Shown one piece after another: positions 57,776 through 64,000 of a stretch of DNA of 64,000 nucleotides (the first letter of the stretch is position 1; every line of letters starts with the position of its first letter). Below the pieces are notes generated by a model. That model was given only the letters and a program-made list of their open reading frames with translations, did not search any database and was not told where the DNA came from. Position numbers and translations under genes: made by a program. The stretch is from UBA1429 sp964482225 (GTDB lineage: Bacteria; Chloroflexota; Anaerolineae; UBA1429): NCBI GenBank assembly GCA_964482225.1, contig CAYZWT010000006.1, positions 62,001 to 126,000 of the forward strand, read 5' to 3'.

Positions 57776-58894
57776 CTAGCGGCAGAGATTGAGCCCCTGC
57801 TGCGCAGCGGACGACTGGGGGTTCACCTCCAGGGCCTTTTCGAACCAGGGCAACCCCTCATCGCACTGGCCGATAAAGGCATAGCAGAACCCAATGCTAT
57901 AGTAGTACTCTTCCGAAGGGCCATCCAGTTCGATGGCCCGCAAATAGTTGGGGATGGCATCCTCATAGTTGCGCAGGAAATAGTACGTGGTCGCCAGTTG
58001 GCCATACGCGCGGCCGTACTCGGGATCGAGCTCGACGGTCTTTTTCAGCTCCGATGCCGCCGAGTGGTACTGGCCCAGCGCGAAATAGTTCCATCCAAGC
58101 TGGGCGTGCACATAGGCTTCCTCCGGATCCGCCAGGGTCGCCAACTCGAAATAATGGGTGGATTGCTCCGCATTGCGCAGCACGCGATAGTTGCGCCCCA
58201 GATCCAGGTAGAACGAAGCATGGTTCGGGTTCAGCTCTACCGCCACCTGATACTCTCGGATGGCATCGTTGTAGCGCCCCAGCAATTCGTACATATACCC
58301 CATCGTGCGCCGCACAAAGGGGTTCTCGGGGTCGAGCTCGATGGCCCTCTCTGCCGCCCGCATGGCGTCGGTCGGGCGCCCCTGGTCGCCATAGGCCTCG
58401 GCAAGGCAAGCATAGCCCAGGCCATAGCTCGGCGCCAGGTTGGTGGCCCGCAGACAAGCCCCCACCGCCTCCACTACCTTGCCGTTCCAATCCAGGGCGA
58501 TGCCCAGGATCGCCTGGCTCTCGGCGGATTGCGAATCGGCCTCGACGGCGCGCCGGGCCAAGACCTCGGCCTCGGCAGGCCGATGGCGCAACACCAGAAT
58601 GTGCGCCCACCGGGCCAGGGCTGCGGCATTGGTCGGGGCCAGCTCTGTCGCCCGCCGATAGGCAGCCATCGCCTCGGTATACTGGCCGCGCTCAAAGAGG
58701 CGATCTCCGTGGGCCACATGCTGGGCGGCGCTGATCTCTGTCGGCGTCGGGGTAGGCAATGGGCCACGCACGGTCTCCATAATCGCCGCCTGGCGCGTAT
58801 AGATGTACCATGCGAGGCCAAAAGCGATCATGACGGAAAAGACCCAGGGCCATAGGGCCGGCCTCCCTCCACCTCGTCTGGGCTCTAGATACAT
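57776..58894 (-). CDS. Membrane-anchored TPR protein
   Basis: A 372-residue protein with one N-terminal transmembrane helix (about 15-31), a short Thr/Pro linker (47-52) and about nine TPR units from residue 55 to the end (for example GRYNDAIREYQVAVELNPNHASFYLDLG). The orientation suggests the TPRs are outside the cytoplasmic membrane. It probably acts as a scaffold; the partner is unknown. It is transcribed divergently from folC. Confidence 0.75.
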   Translation of the reverse strand: MYLEPRRGGGRPALWPWVFSVMIAFGLAWYIYTRQAAIMETVRGPLPTPTPTEISAAQHVAHGDRLFERGQYTEAMAAYRRATELAPTNAAALARWAHILVLRHRPAEAEVLARRAVEADSQSAESQAILGIALDWNGKVVEAVGACLRATNLAPSYGLGYACLAEAYGDQGRPTDAMRAAERAIELDPENPFVRRTMGYMYELLGRYNDAIREYQVAVELNPNHASFYLDLGRNYRVLRNAEQSTHYFELATLADPEEAYVHAQLGWNYFALGQYHSAASELKKTVELDPEYGRAYGQLATTYYFLRNYEDAIPNYLRAIELDGPSEEYYYSIGFCYAFIGQCDEGLPWFEKALEVNPQSSAAQQGLNLCR

Positions 58895-59123
58895 GAGTCC
58901 ATGTTCCTCGCGCGGCCGGAGCGATTTCAGACGTCACCCGTTCATTATAACATCCGCGAGGGGAGCCACAAAAAGCAGAGCGCGGGTCTGCTTGCGCGGA
59001 GCTCACCCCCGCGTGGAAAGAGGCGCACAGACGGCAACAGCGCCCCGAAACCGCAAGGTCTCGTCACCCTTGTCCCCACAACGCACATATGCATTTGCCC
59101 CGCCCGATGGCCTGCGCCCGATA

Positions 59124-59152
59124 TTGTCCGCCGCCCCTCTCTGCGGTACAAT
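59124..59152 (+). promoter_or_regulatory. Promoter of folC
   Basis: TTGTCC (59124-59129) and TACAAT (59147-59152) are separated by 17 bases. The leader to the ATG at 59191 is about 30 bases. The 296-base divergent region 58895-59190 otherwise shows no gene. Confidence 0.6.
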
Positions 59153-59190
59153 CGCGTCCGTCCTGCTCAATGCACAAGTCGAGAGATGCC

Positions 59191-60552
59191 ATGTCCACCT
59201 ATCGCGAGGCCCTGGAGTACATTCTTTCGCGCGCCGATTTCGAGCGCGACCGTGGCACGCCCTATGGCCAGCGCGATTGGCGCCTGGCCCGGGTGGAAGA
59301 GCTGCTGGCCCAGTTGGGCGACCCACACCGCGCCTATCCCTCGGTACACATCGCCGGCACCAAGGGCAAAGGCTCGACCACGGCTATGGTCGCCTCGATC
59401 CTTCAGGCGGCGGGCTACCGGGTGGGCATGTATACCTCGCCTCACCTGCACACCTTTCGCGAGCGCATCCGGCTGCAAGGCGAGCCGATCGAGGAGCAAC
59501 AGCTCACGGCCCTGGTGGACGAGATCCGCCCCCTGATAGACGCTCGCCCCAAAGTCTCGGTGTTCGAGCTGATCACGGCCCTGGCCATGTGGCATTTTGC
59601 CCGGGAGGCGGTGGATCTGGGCGTGTTCGAGGTGGGCCTGGGGGGGCGCCTGGACGCCACCAATGTACTCACACCCCTGGTCTCGCTGATCACCTCCATC
59701 AGCATTGACCATATCGGCGTGCTGGGCACCACGCTGGCGCAGATCGCCCGTGAAAAGGCGGGCATCATCAAGCCGGGGGTGCCCGTGGTCAGCTCGCCCC
59801 AGCGCCCCTCGCCGATGCGGGTGATCCGCGCGACGGCCCAGGCCCACCAGGCCCCTTTGGTGGTGGGCAGGCGCGACTGGCGCTGGCGCGACCTGGGGCT
59901 TGGGGATGGCGGCCAGCGGCTGGCGATCTATCGCGCGGGGAGCTATCGCGCGCCCGAGTATCCCGACCTATGGCTGCCCCTCTTGGGCAAGTTCCAGTTG
60001 GAGAATGCCTGCACGGCGGTGGCCGGCATCGAGACGCTGCGGGAGCAGGGGATCGCGCTCCCCGAGGGGGCGGTGCGCCAGGGGTTGGCCCAGGTGCGCT
60101 GGCCCGGACGCATGCAGGCGCTGAGCCGCGATCCTTTGGTGGTGGTGGATGGCGCCCACAACCCCTATTCCATCAGCCAGTTGCTCGCCTCGTTGCCCTC
60201 GTATTTTGCGTATGAACGCATCCGGCTGATCTTTGGCGCGGGCAATGTCCACCGTCCGGGGGCCATGCTGGAATTGTTGCTGCCCCAGGCAGCCCATGCC
60301 TGTGTGACGGCTGCGCATCACCCCAAGTCGGCCTCGCCCGAGATGCTGCGAGACCTGGGCCAGGAGTTGGGCTACTCGGTCGAGATCTGCGCCACCATCG
60401 AGTCGGCGCTGCGGCTGGCCGTGGCGCAGGCGGGGCCCCGCGATCTGGTGTTGGTCACCGGCTCGCTCTTTGTGGTGGCCGAGGCCATGTCCGCCTGGGC
60501 AGCCATGCAGGGGCTGCCGCCCTACCCCGCCGATCCCCCCGGCGTCTACTAG
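59191..60552 (+). CDS. folC: Folylpolyglutamate/dihydrofolate synthase
   Basis: A 453-residue Mur-ligase-type enzyme adding glutamate to folates. ATG 59191 is used; the longer frame is not homologous. It has the P-loop IAGTKGKGSTTAMVASIL near 53, TSPHLHTFRERIRL near 81, FEVGLGGRLDATNV near 148, SIDHIGVLG near 170, and VVDGAHNPYSISQLLASL near 316. It ends in a strong terminator. Confidence 0.92.
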   Translation: MSTYREALEYILSRADFERDRGTPYGQRDWRLARVEELLAQLGDPHRAYPSVHIAGTKGKGSTTAMVASILQAAGYRVGMYTSPHLHTFRERIRLQGEPIEEQQLTALVDEIRPLIDARPKVSVFELITALAMWHFAREAVDLGVFEVGLGGRLDATNVLTPLVSLITSISIDHIGVLGTTLAQIAREKAGIIKPGVPVVSSPQRPSPMRVIRATAQAHQAPLVVGRRDWRWRDLGLGDGGQRLAIYRAGSYRAPEYPDLWLPLLGKFQLENACTAVAGIETLREQGIALPEGAVRQGLAQVRWPGRMQALSRDPLVVVDGAHNPYSISQLLASLPSYFAYERIRLIFGAGNVHRPGAMLELLLPQAAHACVTAAHHPKSASPEMLRDLGQELGYSVEICATIESALRLAVAQAGPRDLVLVTGSLFVVAEAMSAWAAMQGLPPYPADPPGVY

Positions 60553-60557
60553 CCATA

Positions 60558-60601
60558 CGGGGGCTGCGGCAAGGAGTTCTCCTGTCGCAGCCCCCGTTTT
60601 T
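60558..60601 (+). terminator. Intrinsic terminator of folC
   Basis: A perfect 11-bp stem (60558-60568 with 60586-60596) is followed by TTTTT. It sits just past the folC stop and a few bases from the convergent trpB2 stop. Confidence 0.85.
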
Positions 60602-60606
60602 GCGCG

Positions 60607-61965
60607 CTACAGGTTGACCTGGGGCAGCTTGGCCAACGACTCGGCGATCTTTTCCTCCGGATAGGCATAGTCTTCCAGCTTGCCCGCCAGATACGAGTCG
60701 TAGGACGAGAGGTCCAGGTAGCCGTGGCCGCTCAGCTCGAACACGATCACCCGTTCCTCACCCTTGGCCTTGGCGTCCAGCGCCTCGTCAATGGCGGCGC
60801 GGATGGCATGGGCCGATTCGGGCGCGGGGATGATGCCCTCCGACCGGGTGAACATGGCCGCCGCCTCAAAGACCGGGATCTGGAAGTAGGCGACGGACTC
60901 GATCAGCTTGTGCTCGTGGAGCAGCGCCAGGATGGGGGCCACGCCGTGGTAGCGTAGGCCGCCCGCATGGATGCCCGCCGGCACAAAGTCATGGCCCAGG
61001 GTGTTCATCTTGACTACCGGCGCCATCTTGGCCGTATCGCCATAGTCAAAGGCATAGGGGCCCTTGGTCAGGGTCGGGCAGGCCATCGGCTCGACGGCCA
61101 GCAGCCGCGTGTTGGCGCCATCCCTGATATTGCGCTGCAGGAAAGGCAATGCGATGCCGCCAAAGTTCGAGCCGCCGCCCACGCAACCGATCACCACGTC
61201 CGGCTCAAAGCCGGCCATTTCCATCTGCTTGATGGTCTCCTGGCCGATGATGGTCTGGTGCAGCAGCACATGGTTTAGCACGCTGCCCAAGGAGTACTTG
61301 GTATCGGCGTTCTGGGCCGCCACCTCGACCGCCTCGCTGATGGCCATGCCCAGGCTGCCGGGCGAGTTGGGGTCCTGGGCCAGGATCGCCCGGCCGGACG
61401 CGGTCTCCATGCTAGGGCTGGGCGTGACCTCGCCCCCAAATAGGCGGATGATCGAGCGGCGCCCCGGCTTTTGTTCATAGCTGACGCGCACCATATACAC
61501 TTTGCACTGCAAACCGAAAAAGTTGCAGGCCATCGAGAGCGCCGAGCCCCACTGGCCCGCGCCCGTCTCCGTGGTCAGCCGCCGCACACCAGCGGCCTTG
61601 TTGTAGAACGCCTGGGCGACGGCCGTATTGGGCTTGTGGCTGCCTGTGGGGCTGGTGCCCTCGTACTTGTAAAAGATCTTGGCGGGCGTGCCAAGGGCCT
61701 TTTCCAGGCGCACGGCGCGCAGCAGGGGCGTGGGCCGCCAGAGCTGCAAGATCTCCCGCACCTCGTGGGGGATGTCAATGTAGCGTTCTTGGCTCACCTC
61801 TTGCAGGATCAGCTCCATCGGGAAGAGGGGCTCCAGGTCCGCGGGGCCGACCGGCTTGAGGGTCTGGGGGTGCAGTGTGGGCGGCAGCGGCTCGGGCAGG
61901 TCAGGGGCCACGTTGTACCACTGGGTCGGCAGATCGGACTGGTTGAGCAGGTACTGGCTTTGCAT
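60607..61965 (-). CDS. trpB: Tryptophan synthase beta chain, TrpB2 type
   Basis: A 452-residue PLP enzyme. ATG 61965 with AAGGAGAA upstream is used; the longer frame runs through the T-box. It has the TrpB2-specific N-terminal extension (VGPADLEPLFPMELILQEVS), WRPTPLLRAVRLEKAL, the PLP Lys in GTSPTGSHKPNTAVAQ near 110, ETGAGQWGSAL near 138, and the phosphate loop GCVGGGSNFGG near 247. TrpB2 enzymes condense indole with serine (or phosphoserine) and often act apart from TrpA. A tryptophan T-box in front supports the pathway assignment. Confidence 0.92.
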   Translation of the reverse strand: MQSQYLLNQSDLPTQWYNVAPDLPEPLPPTLHPQTLKPVGPADLEPLFPMELILQEVSQERYIDIPHEVREILQLWRPTPLLRAVRLEKALGTPAKIFYKYEGTSPTGSHKPNTAVAQAFYNKAAGVRRLTTETGAGQWGSALSMACNFFGLQCKVYMVRVSYEQKPGRRSIIRLFGGEVTPSPSMETASGRAILAQDPNSPGSLGMAISEAVEVAAQNADTKYSLGSVLNHVLLHQTIIGQETIKQMEMAGFEPDVVIGCVGGGSNFGGIALPFLQRNIRDGANTRLLAVEPMACPTLTKGPYAFDYGDTAKMAPVVKMNTLGHDFVPAGIHAGGLRYHGVAPILALLHEHKLIESVAYFQIPVFEAAAMFTRSEGIIPAPESAHAIRAAIDEALDAKAKGEERVIVFELSGHGYLDLSSYDSYLAGKLEDYAYPEEKIAESLAKLPQVNL

Positions 61966-62041
61966 GGCGTTCTTCTCCTTTGCTAGCGGATGCAACAGAA
62001 CGGAACAACGACAAGGTGTACGAGTCGGTGCCTTGTGCAAC

Positions 62042-62368
62042 AAAAAAAGGCCCCGTCCCAAAAAGGGACGAGAGCCTCGACTCCCGTGGTACCACCCTAC
62101 TTGGCCTGGCCCAGAAACGACAAAATCCGCCGTGATGGCGGATATCTGTGCCAGCCCCACTCTTGCAGATACGGGACCCCCGTCGTGCGCCGACCGGGTC
62201 CGATATCCTCGCCCTGATAACGGTGGCGACTCCGTCCTCGTCTACTCGTTACTTCGACGAGGCGACTCCTGGGCCCATTCGCTGCCTGCGCTGATACCGG
62301 GCTCTCACCTTGCCCCGGCTCTCTGGATCCCGCTCCGGCAGGTACTCTTCCCACTCGACGTCTTTACA
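62042..62368 (-). promoter_or_regulatory. T-box riboswitch, tryptophan-specific (UGG specifier)
   Basis: The minus strand carries the diagnostic T-box AGGGTGGTACCACGG (62084-62098), followed by a terminator stem with a GTCCC/GGGAC core and T7 (62042-62076). Upstream, stem I shows CCAGAGAGCC and GGTGAGAGCC landmarks. Its specifier loop is closed by CTGCC/GGCAG and TGGG/CCCA and reads GAA-TGG-GCC, placing UGG (Trp) at 62275-62277. Uncharged tRNA-Trp should stabilise the antiterminator and switch on trpB2. Confidence 0.88.
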
Positions 62369-62374
62369 CAGGGC

Positions 62375-62403
62375 ATTCTAGTCGAGAATCGCGGGTTTGT
62401 CAA
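62375..62403 (-). promoter_or_regulatory. Promoter of the T-box/trpB2 transcript
   Basis: On the minus strand a perfect TTGACA (62398-62403), 17 bases and TAGAAT (62375-62380). The start near 62368 matches the beginning of stem I. Confidence 0.78.
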
Positions 62404-62420
62404 GAACAACGCGCCTTTTT

Positions 62421-62554
62421 CAGGGCTTTGTCAAAGTCTCGGTTATGGTAAAGCGAGCTGCTTTTGCTTTGCTGCGGCCCGTCGCCCTCACAGAGCACCG
62501 AGAGCGTCTCTCGCCGTGAGGGGATCTGTACATAATGCCGACAATGAAAAGGCC
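62421..62554 (-). repeat. Dispersed repeat, copy 2
   Basis: The reverse complement matches 5965-6149 over most of its length, but lacks the 52-base perfect hairpin inserted in copy 1. It ends 18 bases upstream of the trpB2 promoter, in the same orientation relative to that promoter as copy 1 has to the alaX-like gene promoter. Confidence 0.75.
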
Positions 62555-62595
62555 CTGGACGGCTATCGCAACGGGTAGGCATTTCCCCCAGAACG

Positions 62596-62604
62596 TGCTA
62601 TAAT
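62596..62604 (+). promoter_or_regulatory. Extended -10 promoter for mogA-moeA
   Basis: TGCTATAAT, identical to the extended -10 in front of the alaX-like gene (6187-6195). No good -35 is visible. Initiation near 62611 would include the whole riboswitch. Confidence 0.6.
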
Positions 62605-62633
62605 GCCCCCGTCAGACAACTGAACAGCAGTGT

Positions 62634-62802
62634 TTCTCCGAATCGCATCGCCTACCGGCGCGAGCCCAGGGCCTGCGATCGTGATGCCGCCACCCGCGGC
62701 CAACGGTAAGGTTGGAAACGGCCTTGCCCCCCGTATTCGGAAAGGAGAACCTCGCGCGGTCCGTATGCGTACCGGCGTTCTCCTATTGAGCGCCGGTTTT
62801 TT
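62634..62802 (+). promoter_or_regulatory. Molybdenum-cofactor (Moco) riboswitch with terminator switch
   Basis: The aptamer (62634-62750) has P1 formed by CTCCGAAT and ATTCGG..GGAG, and internal blocks (GCATCGCCTACCGGCG, GCCGCCACCCG, GGTAAGG, GGAAACGGCC) that resemble the Moco RNA motif. It is followed by a terminator, ACCGGCG/CGCCGGT plus T6 (62771-62802). GGAGAAC at the aptamer end (62744-62750) can instead pair with GTTCTCC in the terminator loop (62777-62783), an obvious antiterminator. Ligand binding that fixes P1 would therefore favour termination of mogA-moeA. Confidence 0.82.
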
Positions 62803-62819
62803 GCGTTCCGGGAGGGATC

Positions 62820-63329
62820 ATGCGTTTTCAGGCAGCCGTCATCACCATCAGCGACAAGGGCTCGCGCGGCGAGCGCGAGGACCGCAGCGGCCCCCTGGTG
62901 GCCCAGGCTCTGGAGAGCATGGGCGCTGCCGTGGTGGCCCAGTTGCTGCTGCCCGACGAGCCCCCGCAGATCACCGCCGCCCTGCAAAAGCTGGCCGATG
63001 GCGGCCAGGTGGACCTGATCATCACCACCGGCGGCACCGGCGCAGCCTCCCGCGACCGCACCCCCGAGGCTACCCTGGCGGCCATTGACCGCGAGATGCC
63101 CGGCCTGGCCGAGTTGCTGCGCTGGCAGGGCTACCAGCAGACGCCCCGCGCCGTGCTCAGCCGGGGTGTGGCGGGCCTGCGCGGCCAATGCCTGATCATC
63201 AACCTGGCCGGGAGCACCGGCGCCGTGCGCGATGGCATGGCCATCCTGGAGCCGGTGCTGGCCCACGCGCTGCAAATGGCCCAGGGGGTGAACCTGGAGC
63301 ATGGAGGCCACGAACATGGCCACGCGTGA
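62820..63329 (+). CDS. mogA: Molybdopterin adenylyltransferase, MogA/MoaB family
   Basis: A 169-residue enzyme that adenylates molybdopterin before metal insertion. It has VITISDKGSRGEREDRSGP at 7-25, DLIITTGGTGAASRDRTPEAT near 65-85 (the GGTG loop) and NLAGSTGAVRDGM near 139, as in MogA/MoaB. GGGAGG precedes the ATG. It overlaps moeA by 14 bases. Regulation by the upstream Moco riboswitch supports the role. Confidence 0.88.
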   Translation: MRFQAAVITISDKGSRGEREDRSGPLVAQALESMGAAVVAQLLLPDEPPQITAALQKLADGGQVDLIITTGGTGAASRDRTPEATLAAIDREMPGLAELLRWQGYQQTPRAVLSRGVAGLRGQCLIINLAGSTGAVRDGMAILEPVLAHALQMAQGVNLEHGGHEHGHA

Positions 63330-64000
63330 CGCCTACCCGACCCTGAGCGTGGAGGAGGCCCGGGCGCGCATTCTGGAACATGTGCGCCCCCTGGAGGCCG
63401 AGGGCGTCCCCATCCTGGAGGCCCTGGGGCGCGTGCTCTGCCAGGATGTCCTAGCCGATGCGCCCATCCCACCCCATAACAACTCGGCCATGGATGGCTA
63501 TGCCGTGCGCCATGCCGACCTGATGGGCGAGGCGCCCCGGCTGCCGGTGATCGGCTATGTGGCGGCGGGCGCCGTGTGGGAGGGAACGCTCCGGCCGGGC
63601 CAGGCGCTGCGCATTATGACCGGCGCGCCCATGCCCGCCGGCGCCGATACCGTCGTGCGCTTTGAGGATACCGACGCCAAAGGCGGCGCCGATGGCGGCG
63701 CCGAGGGGGATTGGGTCGTCATTCGGCGCGCGCCCAGGGCGGGCAGCAATGTGCGCCTGGCGGGCGAGGATGTGCAGCCGGGGAGCGTCGTCCTGAGCGC
63801 GGGGCAAGCCCTGGGCCCCGCCGAGATCGGGATGCTGGCCTCCGTGGGGCAGGCCCAGGCACGCGTGTATCGTCGTCCCAGGGTAGCGGTGCTGGCCACC
63901 GGCGACGAGATCCTGCCCCTGGATGCGCCGCCGGCGCCGGGCAAGATCCGCAACATCAACAGCTATGCCAACGCCGCCCAGGTGCTAGAGGCGGGCGGCG
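63316..64000 (+). CDS. moeA: Molybdopterin molybdenumtransferase MoeA, N-terminal part
   Basis: Open from ATG 63316 (GGAGG 8 bases upstream) to the window edge, 228 residues seen. An in-frame ATG at 63301 is the alternative. It has NNSAMDGYAVRHADL near residue 50, GTLRPGQALRIMTGAPMPAGADTVVRFED near 90-118, GSNVRLAGEDVQPG near 145 and the start of the MoeA substrate domain VLATGDEIL near 194. It inserts molybdate into adenylated molybdopterin. The C-terminus is beyond the window. Confidence 0.9.
   Translation, partial: MATRDAYPTLSVEEARARILEHVRPLEAEGVPILEALGRVLCQDVLADAPIPPHNNSAMDGYAVRHADLMGEAPRLPVIGYVAAGAVWEGTLRPGQALRIMTGAPMPAGADTVVRFEDTDAKGGADGGAEGDWVVIRRAPRAGSNVRLAGEDVQPGSVVLSAGQALGPAEIGMLASVGQAQARVYRRPRVAVLATGDEILPLDAPPAPGKIRNINSYANAAQVLEAGG

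Noticed and set aside
61966..62160. N-terminal extension of trpB2 in the same frame
   Set aside because: It translates the T-box and terminator; the ATG at 61965 has a ribosome site and fits TrpB2 length.
1..64000. tRNA or rRNA genes
   Set aside because: No segment showed a tRNA T-arm with matching acceptor stem or any rRNA landmark on reading; a dedicated scan would be decisive.

Overview
This 64 kb window is GC-rich bacterial chromosome and most likely comes from a member of the Chloroflexota (Anaerolineae-like). That is an inference from gene content: two tandem ftsZ genes, lipoproteins with Thr/Pro-rich linkers, a WD40 lipoprotein, a STAND/TPR locus, DUF3795 and DUF1638 proteins, and a T-box on a trpB2-type gene. 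No rRNA, tRNA or CRISPR array was found.

Layout. 1-0.9 kb: the 3' end of a degV-family gene and a membrane protein. 1.1-4.5 kb (minus): a lower-GC three-gene cassette of a small membrane protein, a STAND-type P-loop ATPase and a TPR protein; the first two share a 22-residue G..F..GRD motif. 4.9-6.2 kb: two MITE-like elements with perfect 8-bp target duplications and one copy of a dispersed repeat. 6.4-10.5 kb: an alaX-like editing protein, an MBL-fold protein, a lone CoxM-like FAD subunit and hemW. 10.6-19.1 kb (minus): twelve overlapping genes for an energy-converting group 4 [NiFe] hydrogenase with Mrp-like antiporter subunits. 19.1-25.9 kb: three DUF3795 proteins, a lipoprotein with a putative glycoside hydrolase domain, birA, and a membrane-anchored protein whose start lies in a third, decayed MITE copy. 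25.9-27.9 kb: a lower-GC two-gene restriction-modification-like module. 28.1-31.7 kb (minus): lysC, asd and a HAD-like gene. 31.9-35.8 kb (minus): dnaN, recF and neighbours, with a near-consensus parS site. 36.1-37.7 kb: a frameshifted WD40 lipoprotein gene.

37.7-45.9 kb is a complete plus-strand aromatic operon: aroH (chorismate mutase), aroF, tyrA, aroA, aroE, aroC, an aroK-aroB fusion, a 36-codon coupled ORF and aroQ. It is preceded by a strong promoter, a 52-codon leader peptide with a Phe/Tyr cluster, and a terminator, which together form a classical attenuator. 45.9-48.2 kb holds two ftsZ genes. 48.6-58.9 kb (minus) holds carbohydrate and housekeeping genes: an L-fucose/arabinose isomerase-like gene, transketolase, DUF1638, an aminotransferase, a sugar isomerase-like gene, nadD, obg, a 52-codon membrane protein and a TPR protein. 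59.2-64 kb holds folC, a trpB2 gene under a tryptophan T-box, and mogA-moeA under a molybdenum-cofactor riboswitch.

The best candidates for something new are the GRD-motif STAND cassette, the MITE family, the dispersed repeat placed upstream of two promoters, and the aromatic leader peptide. All calls come from reading the sequence; no database search was run.
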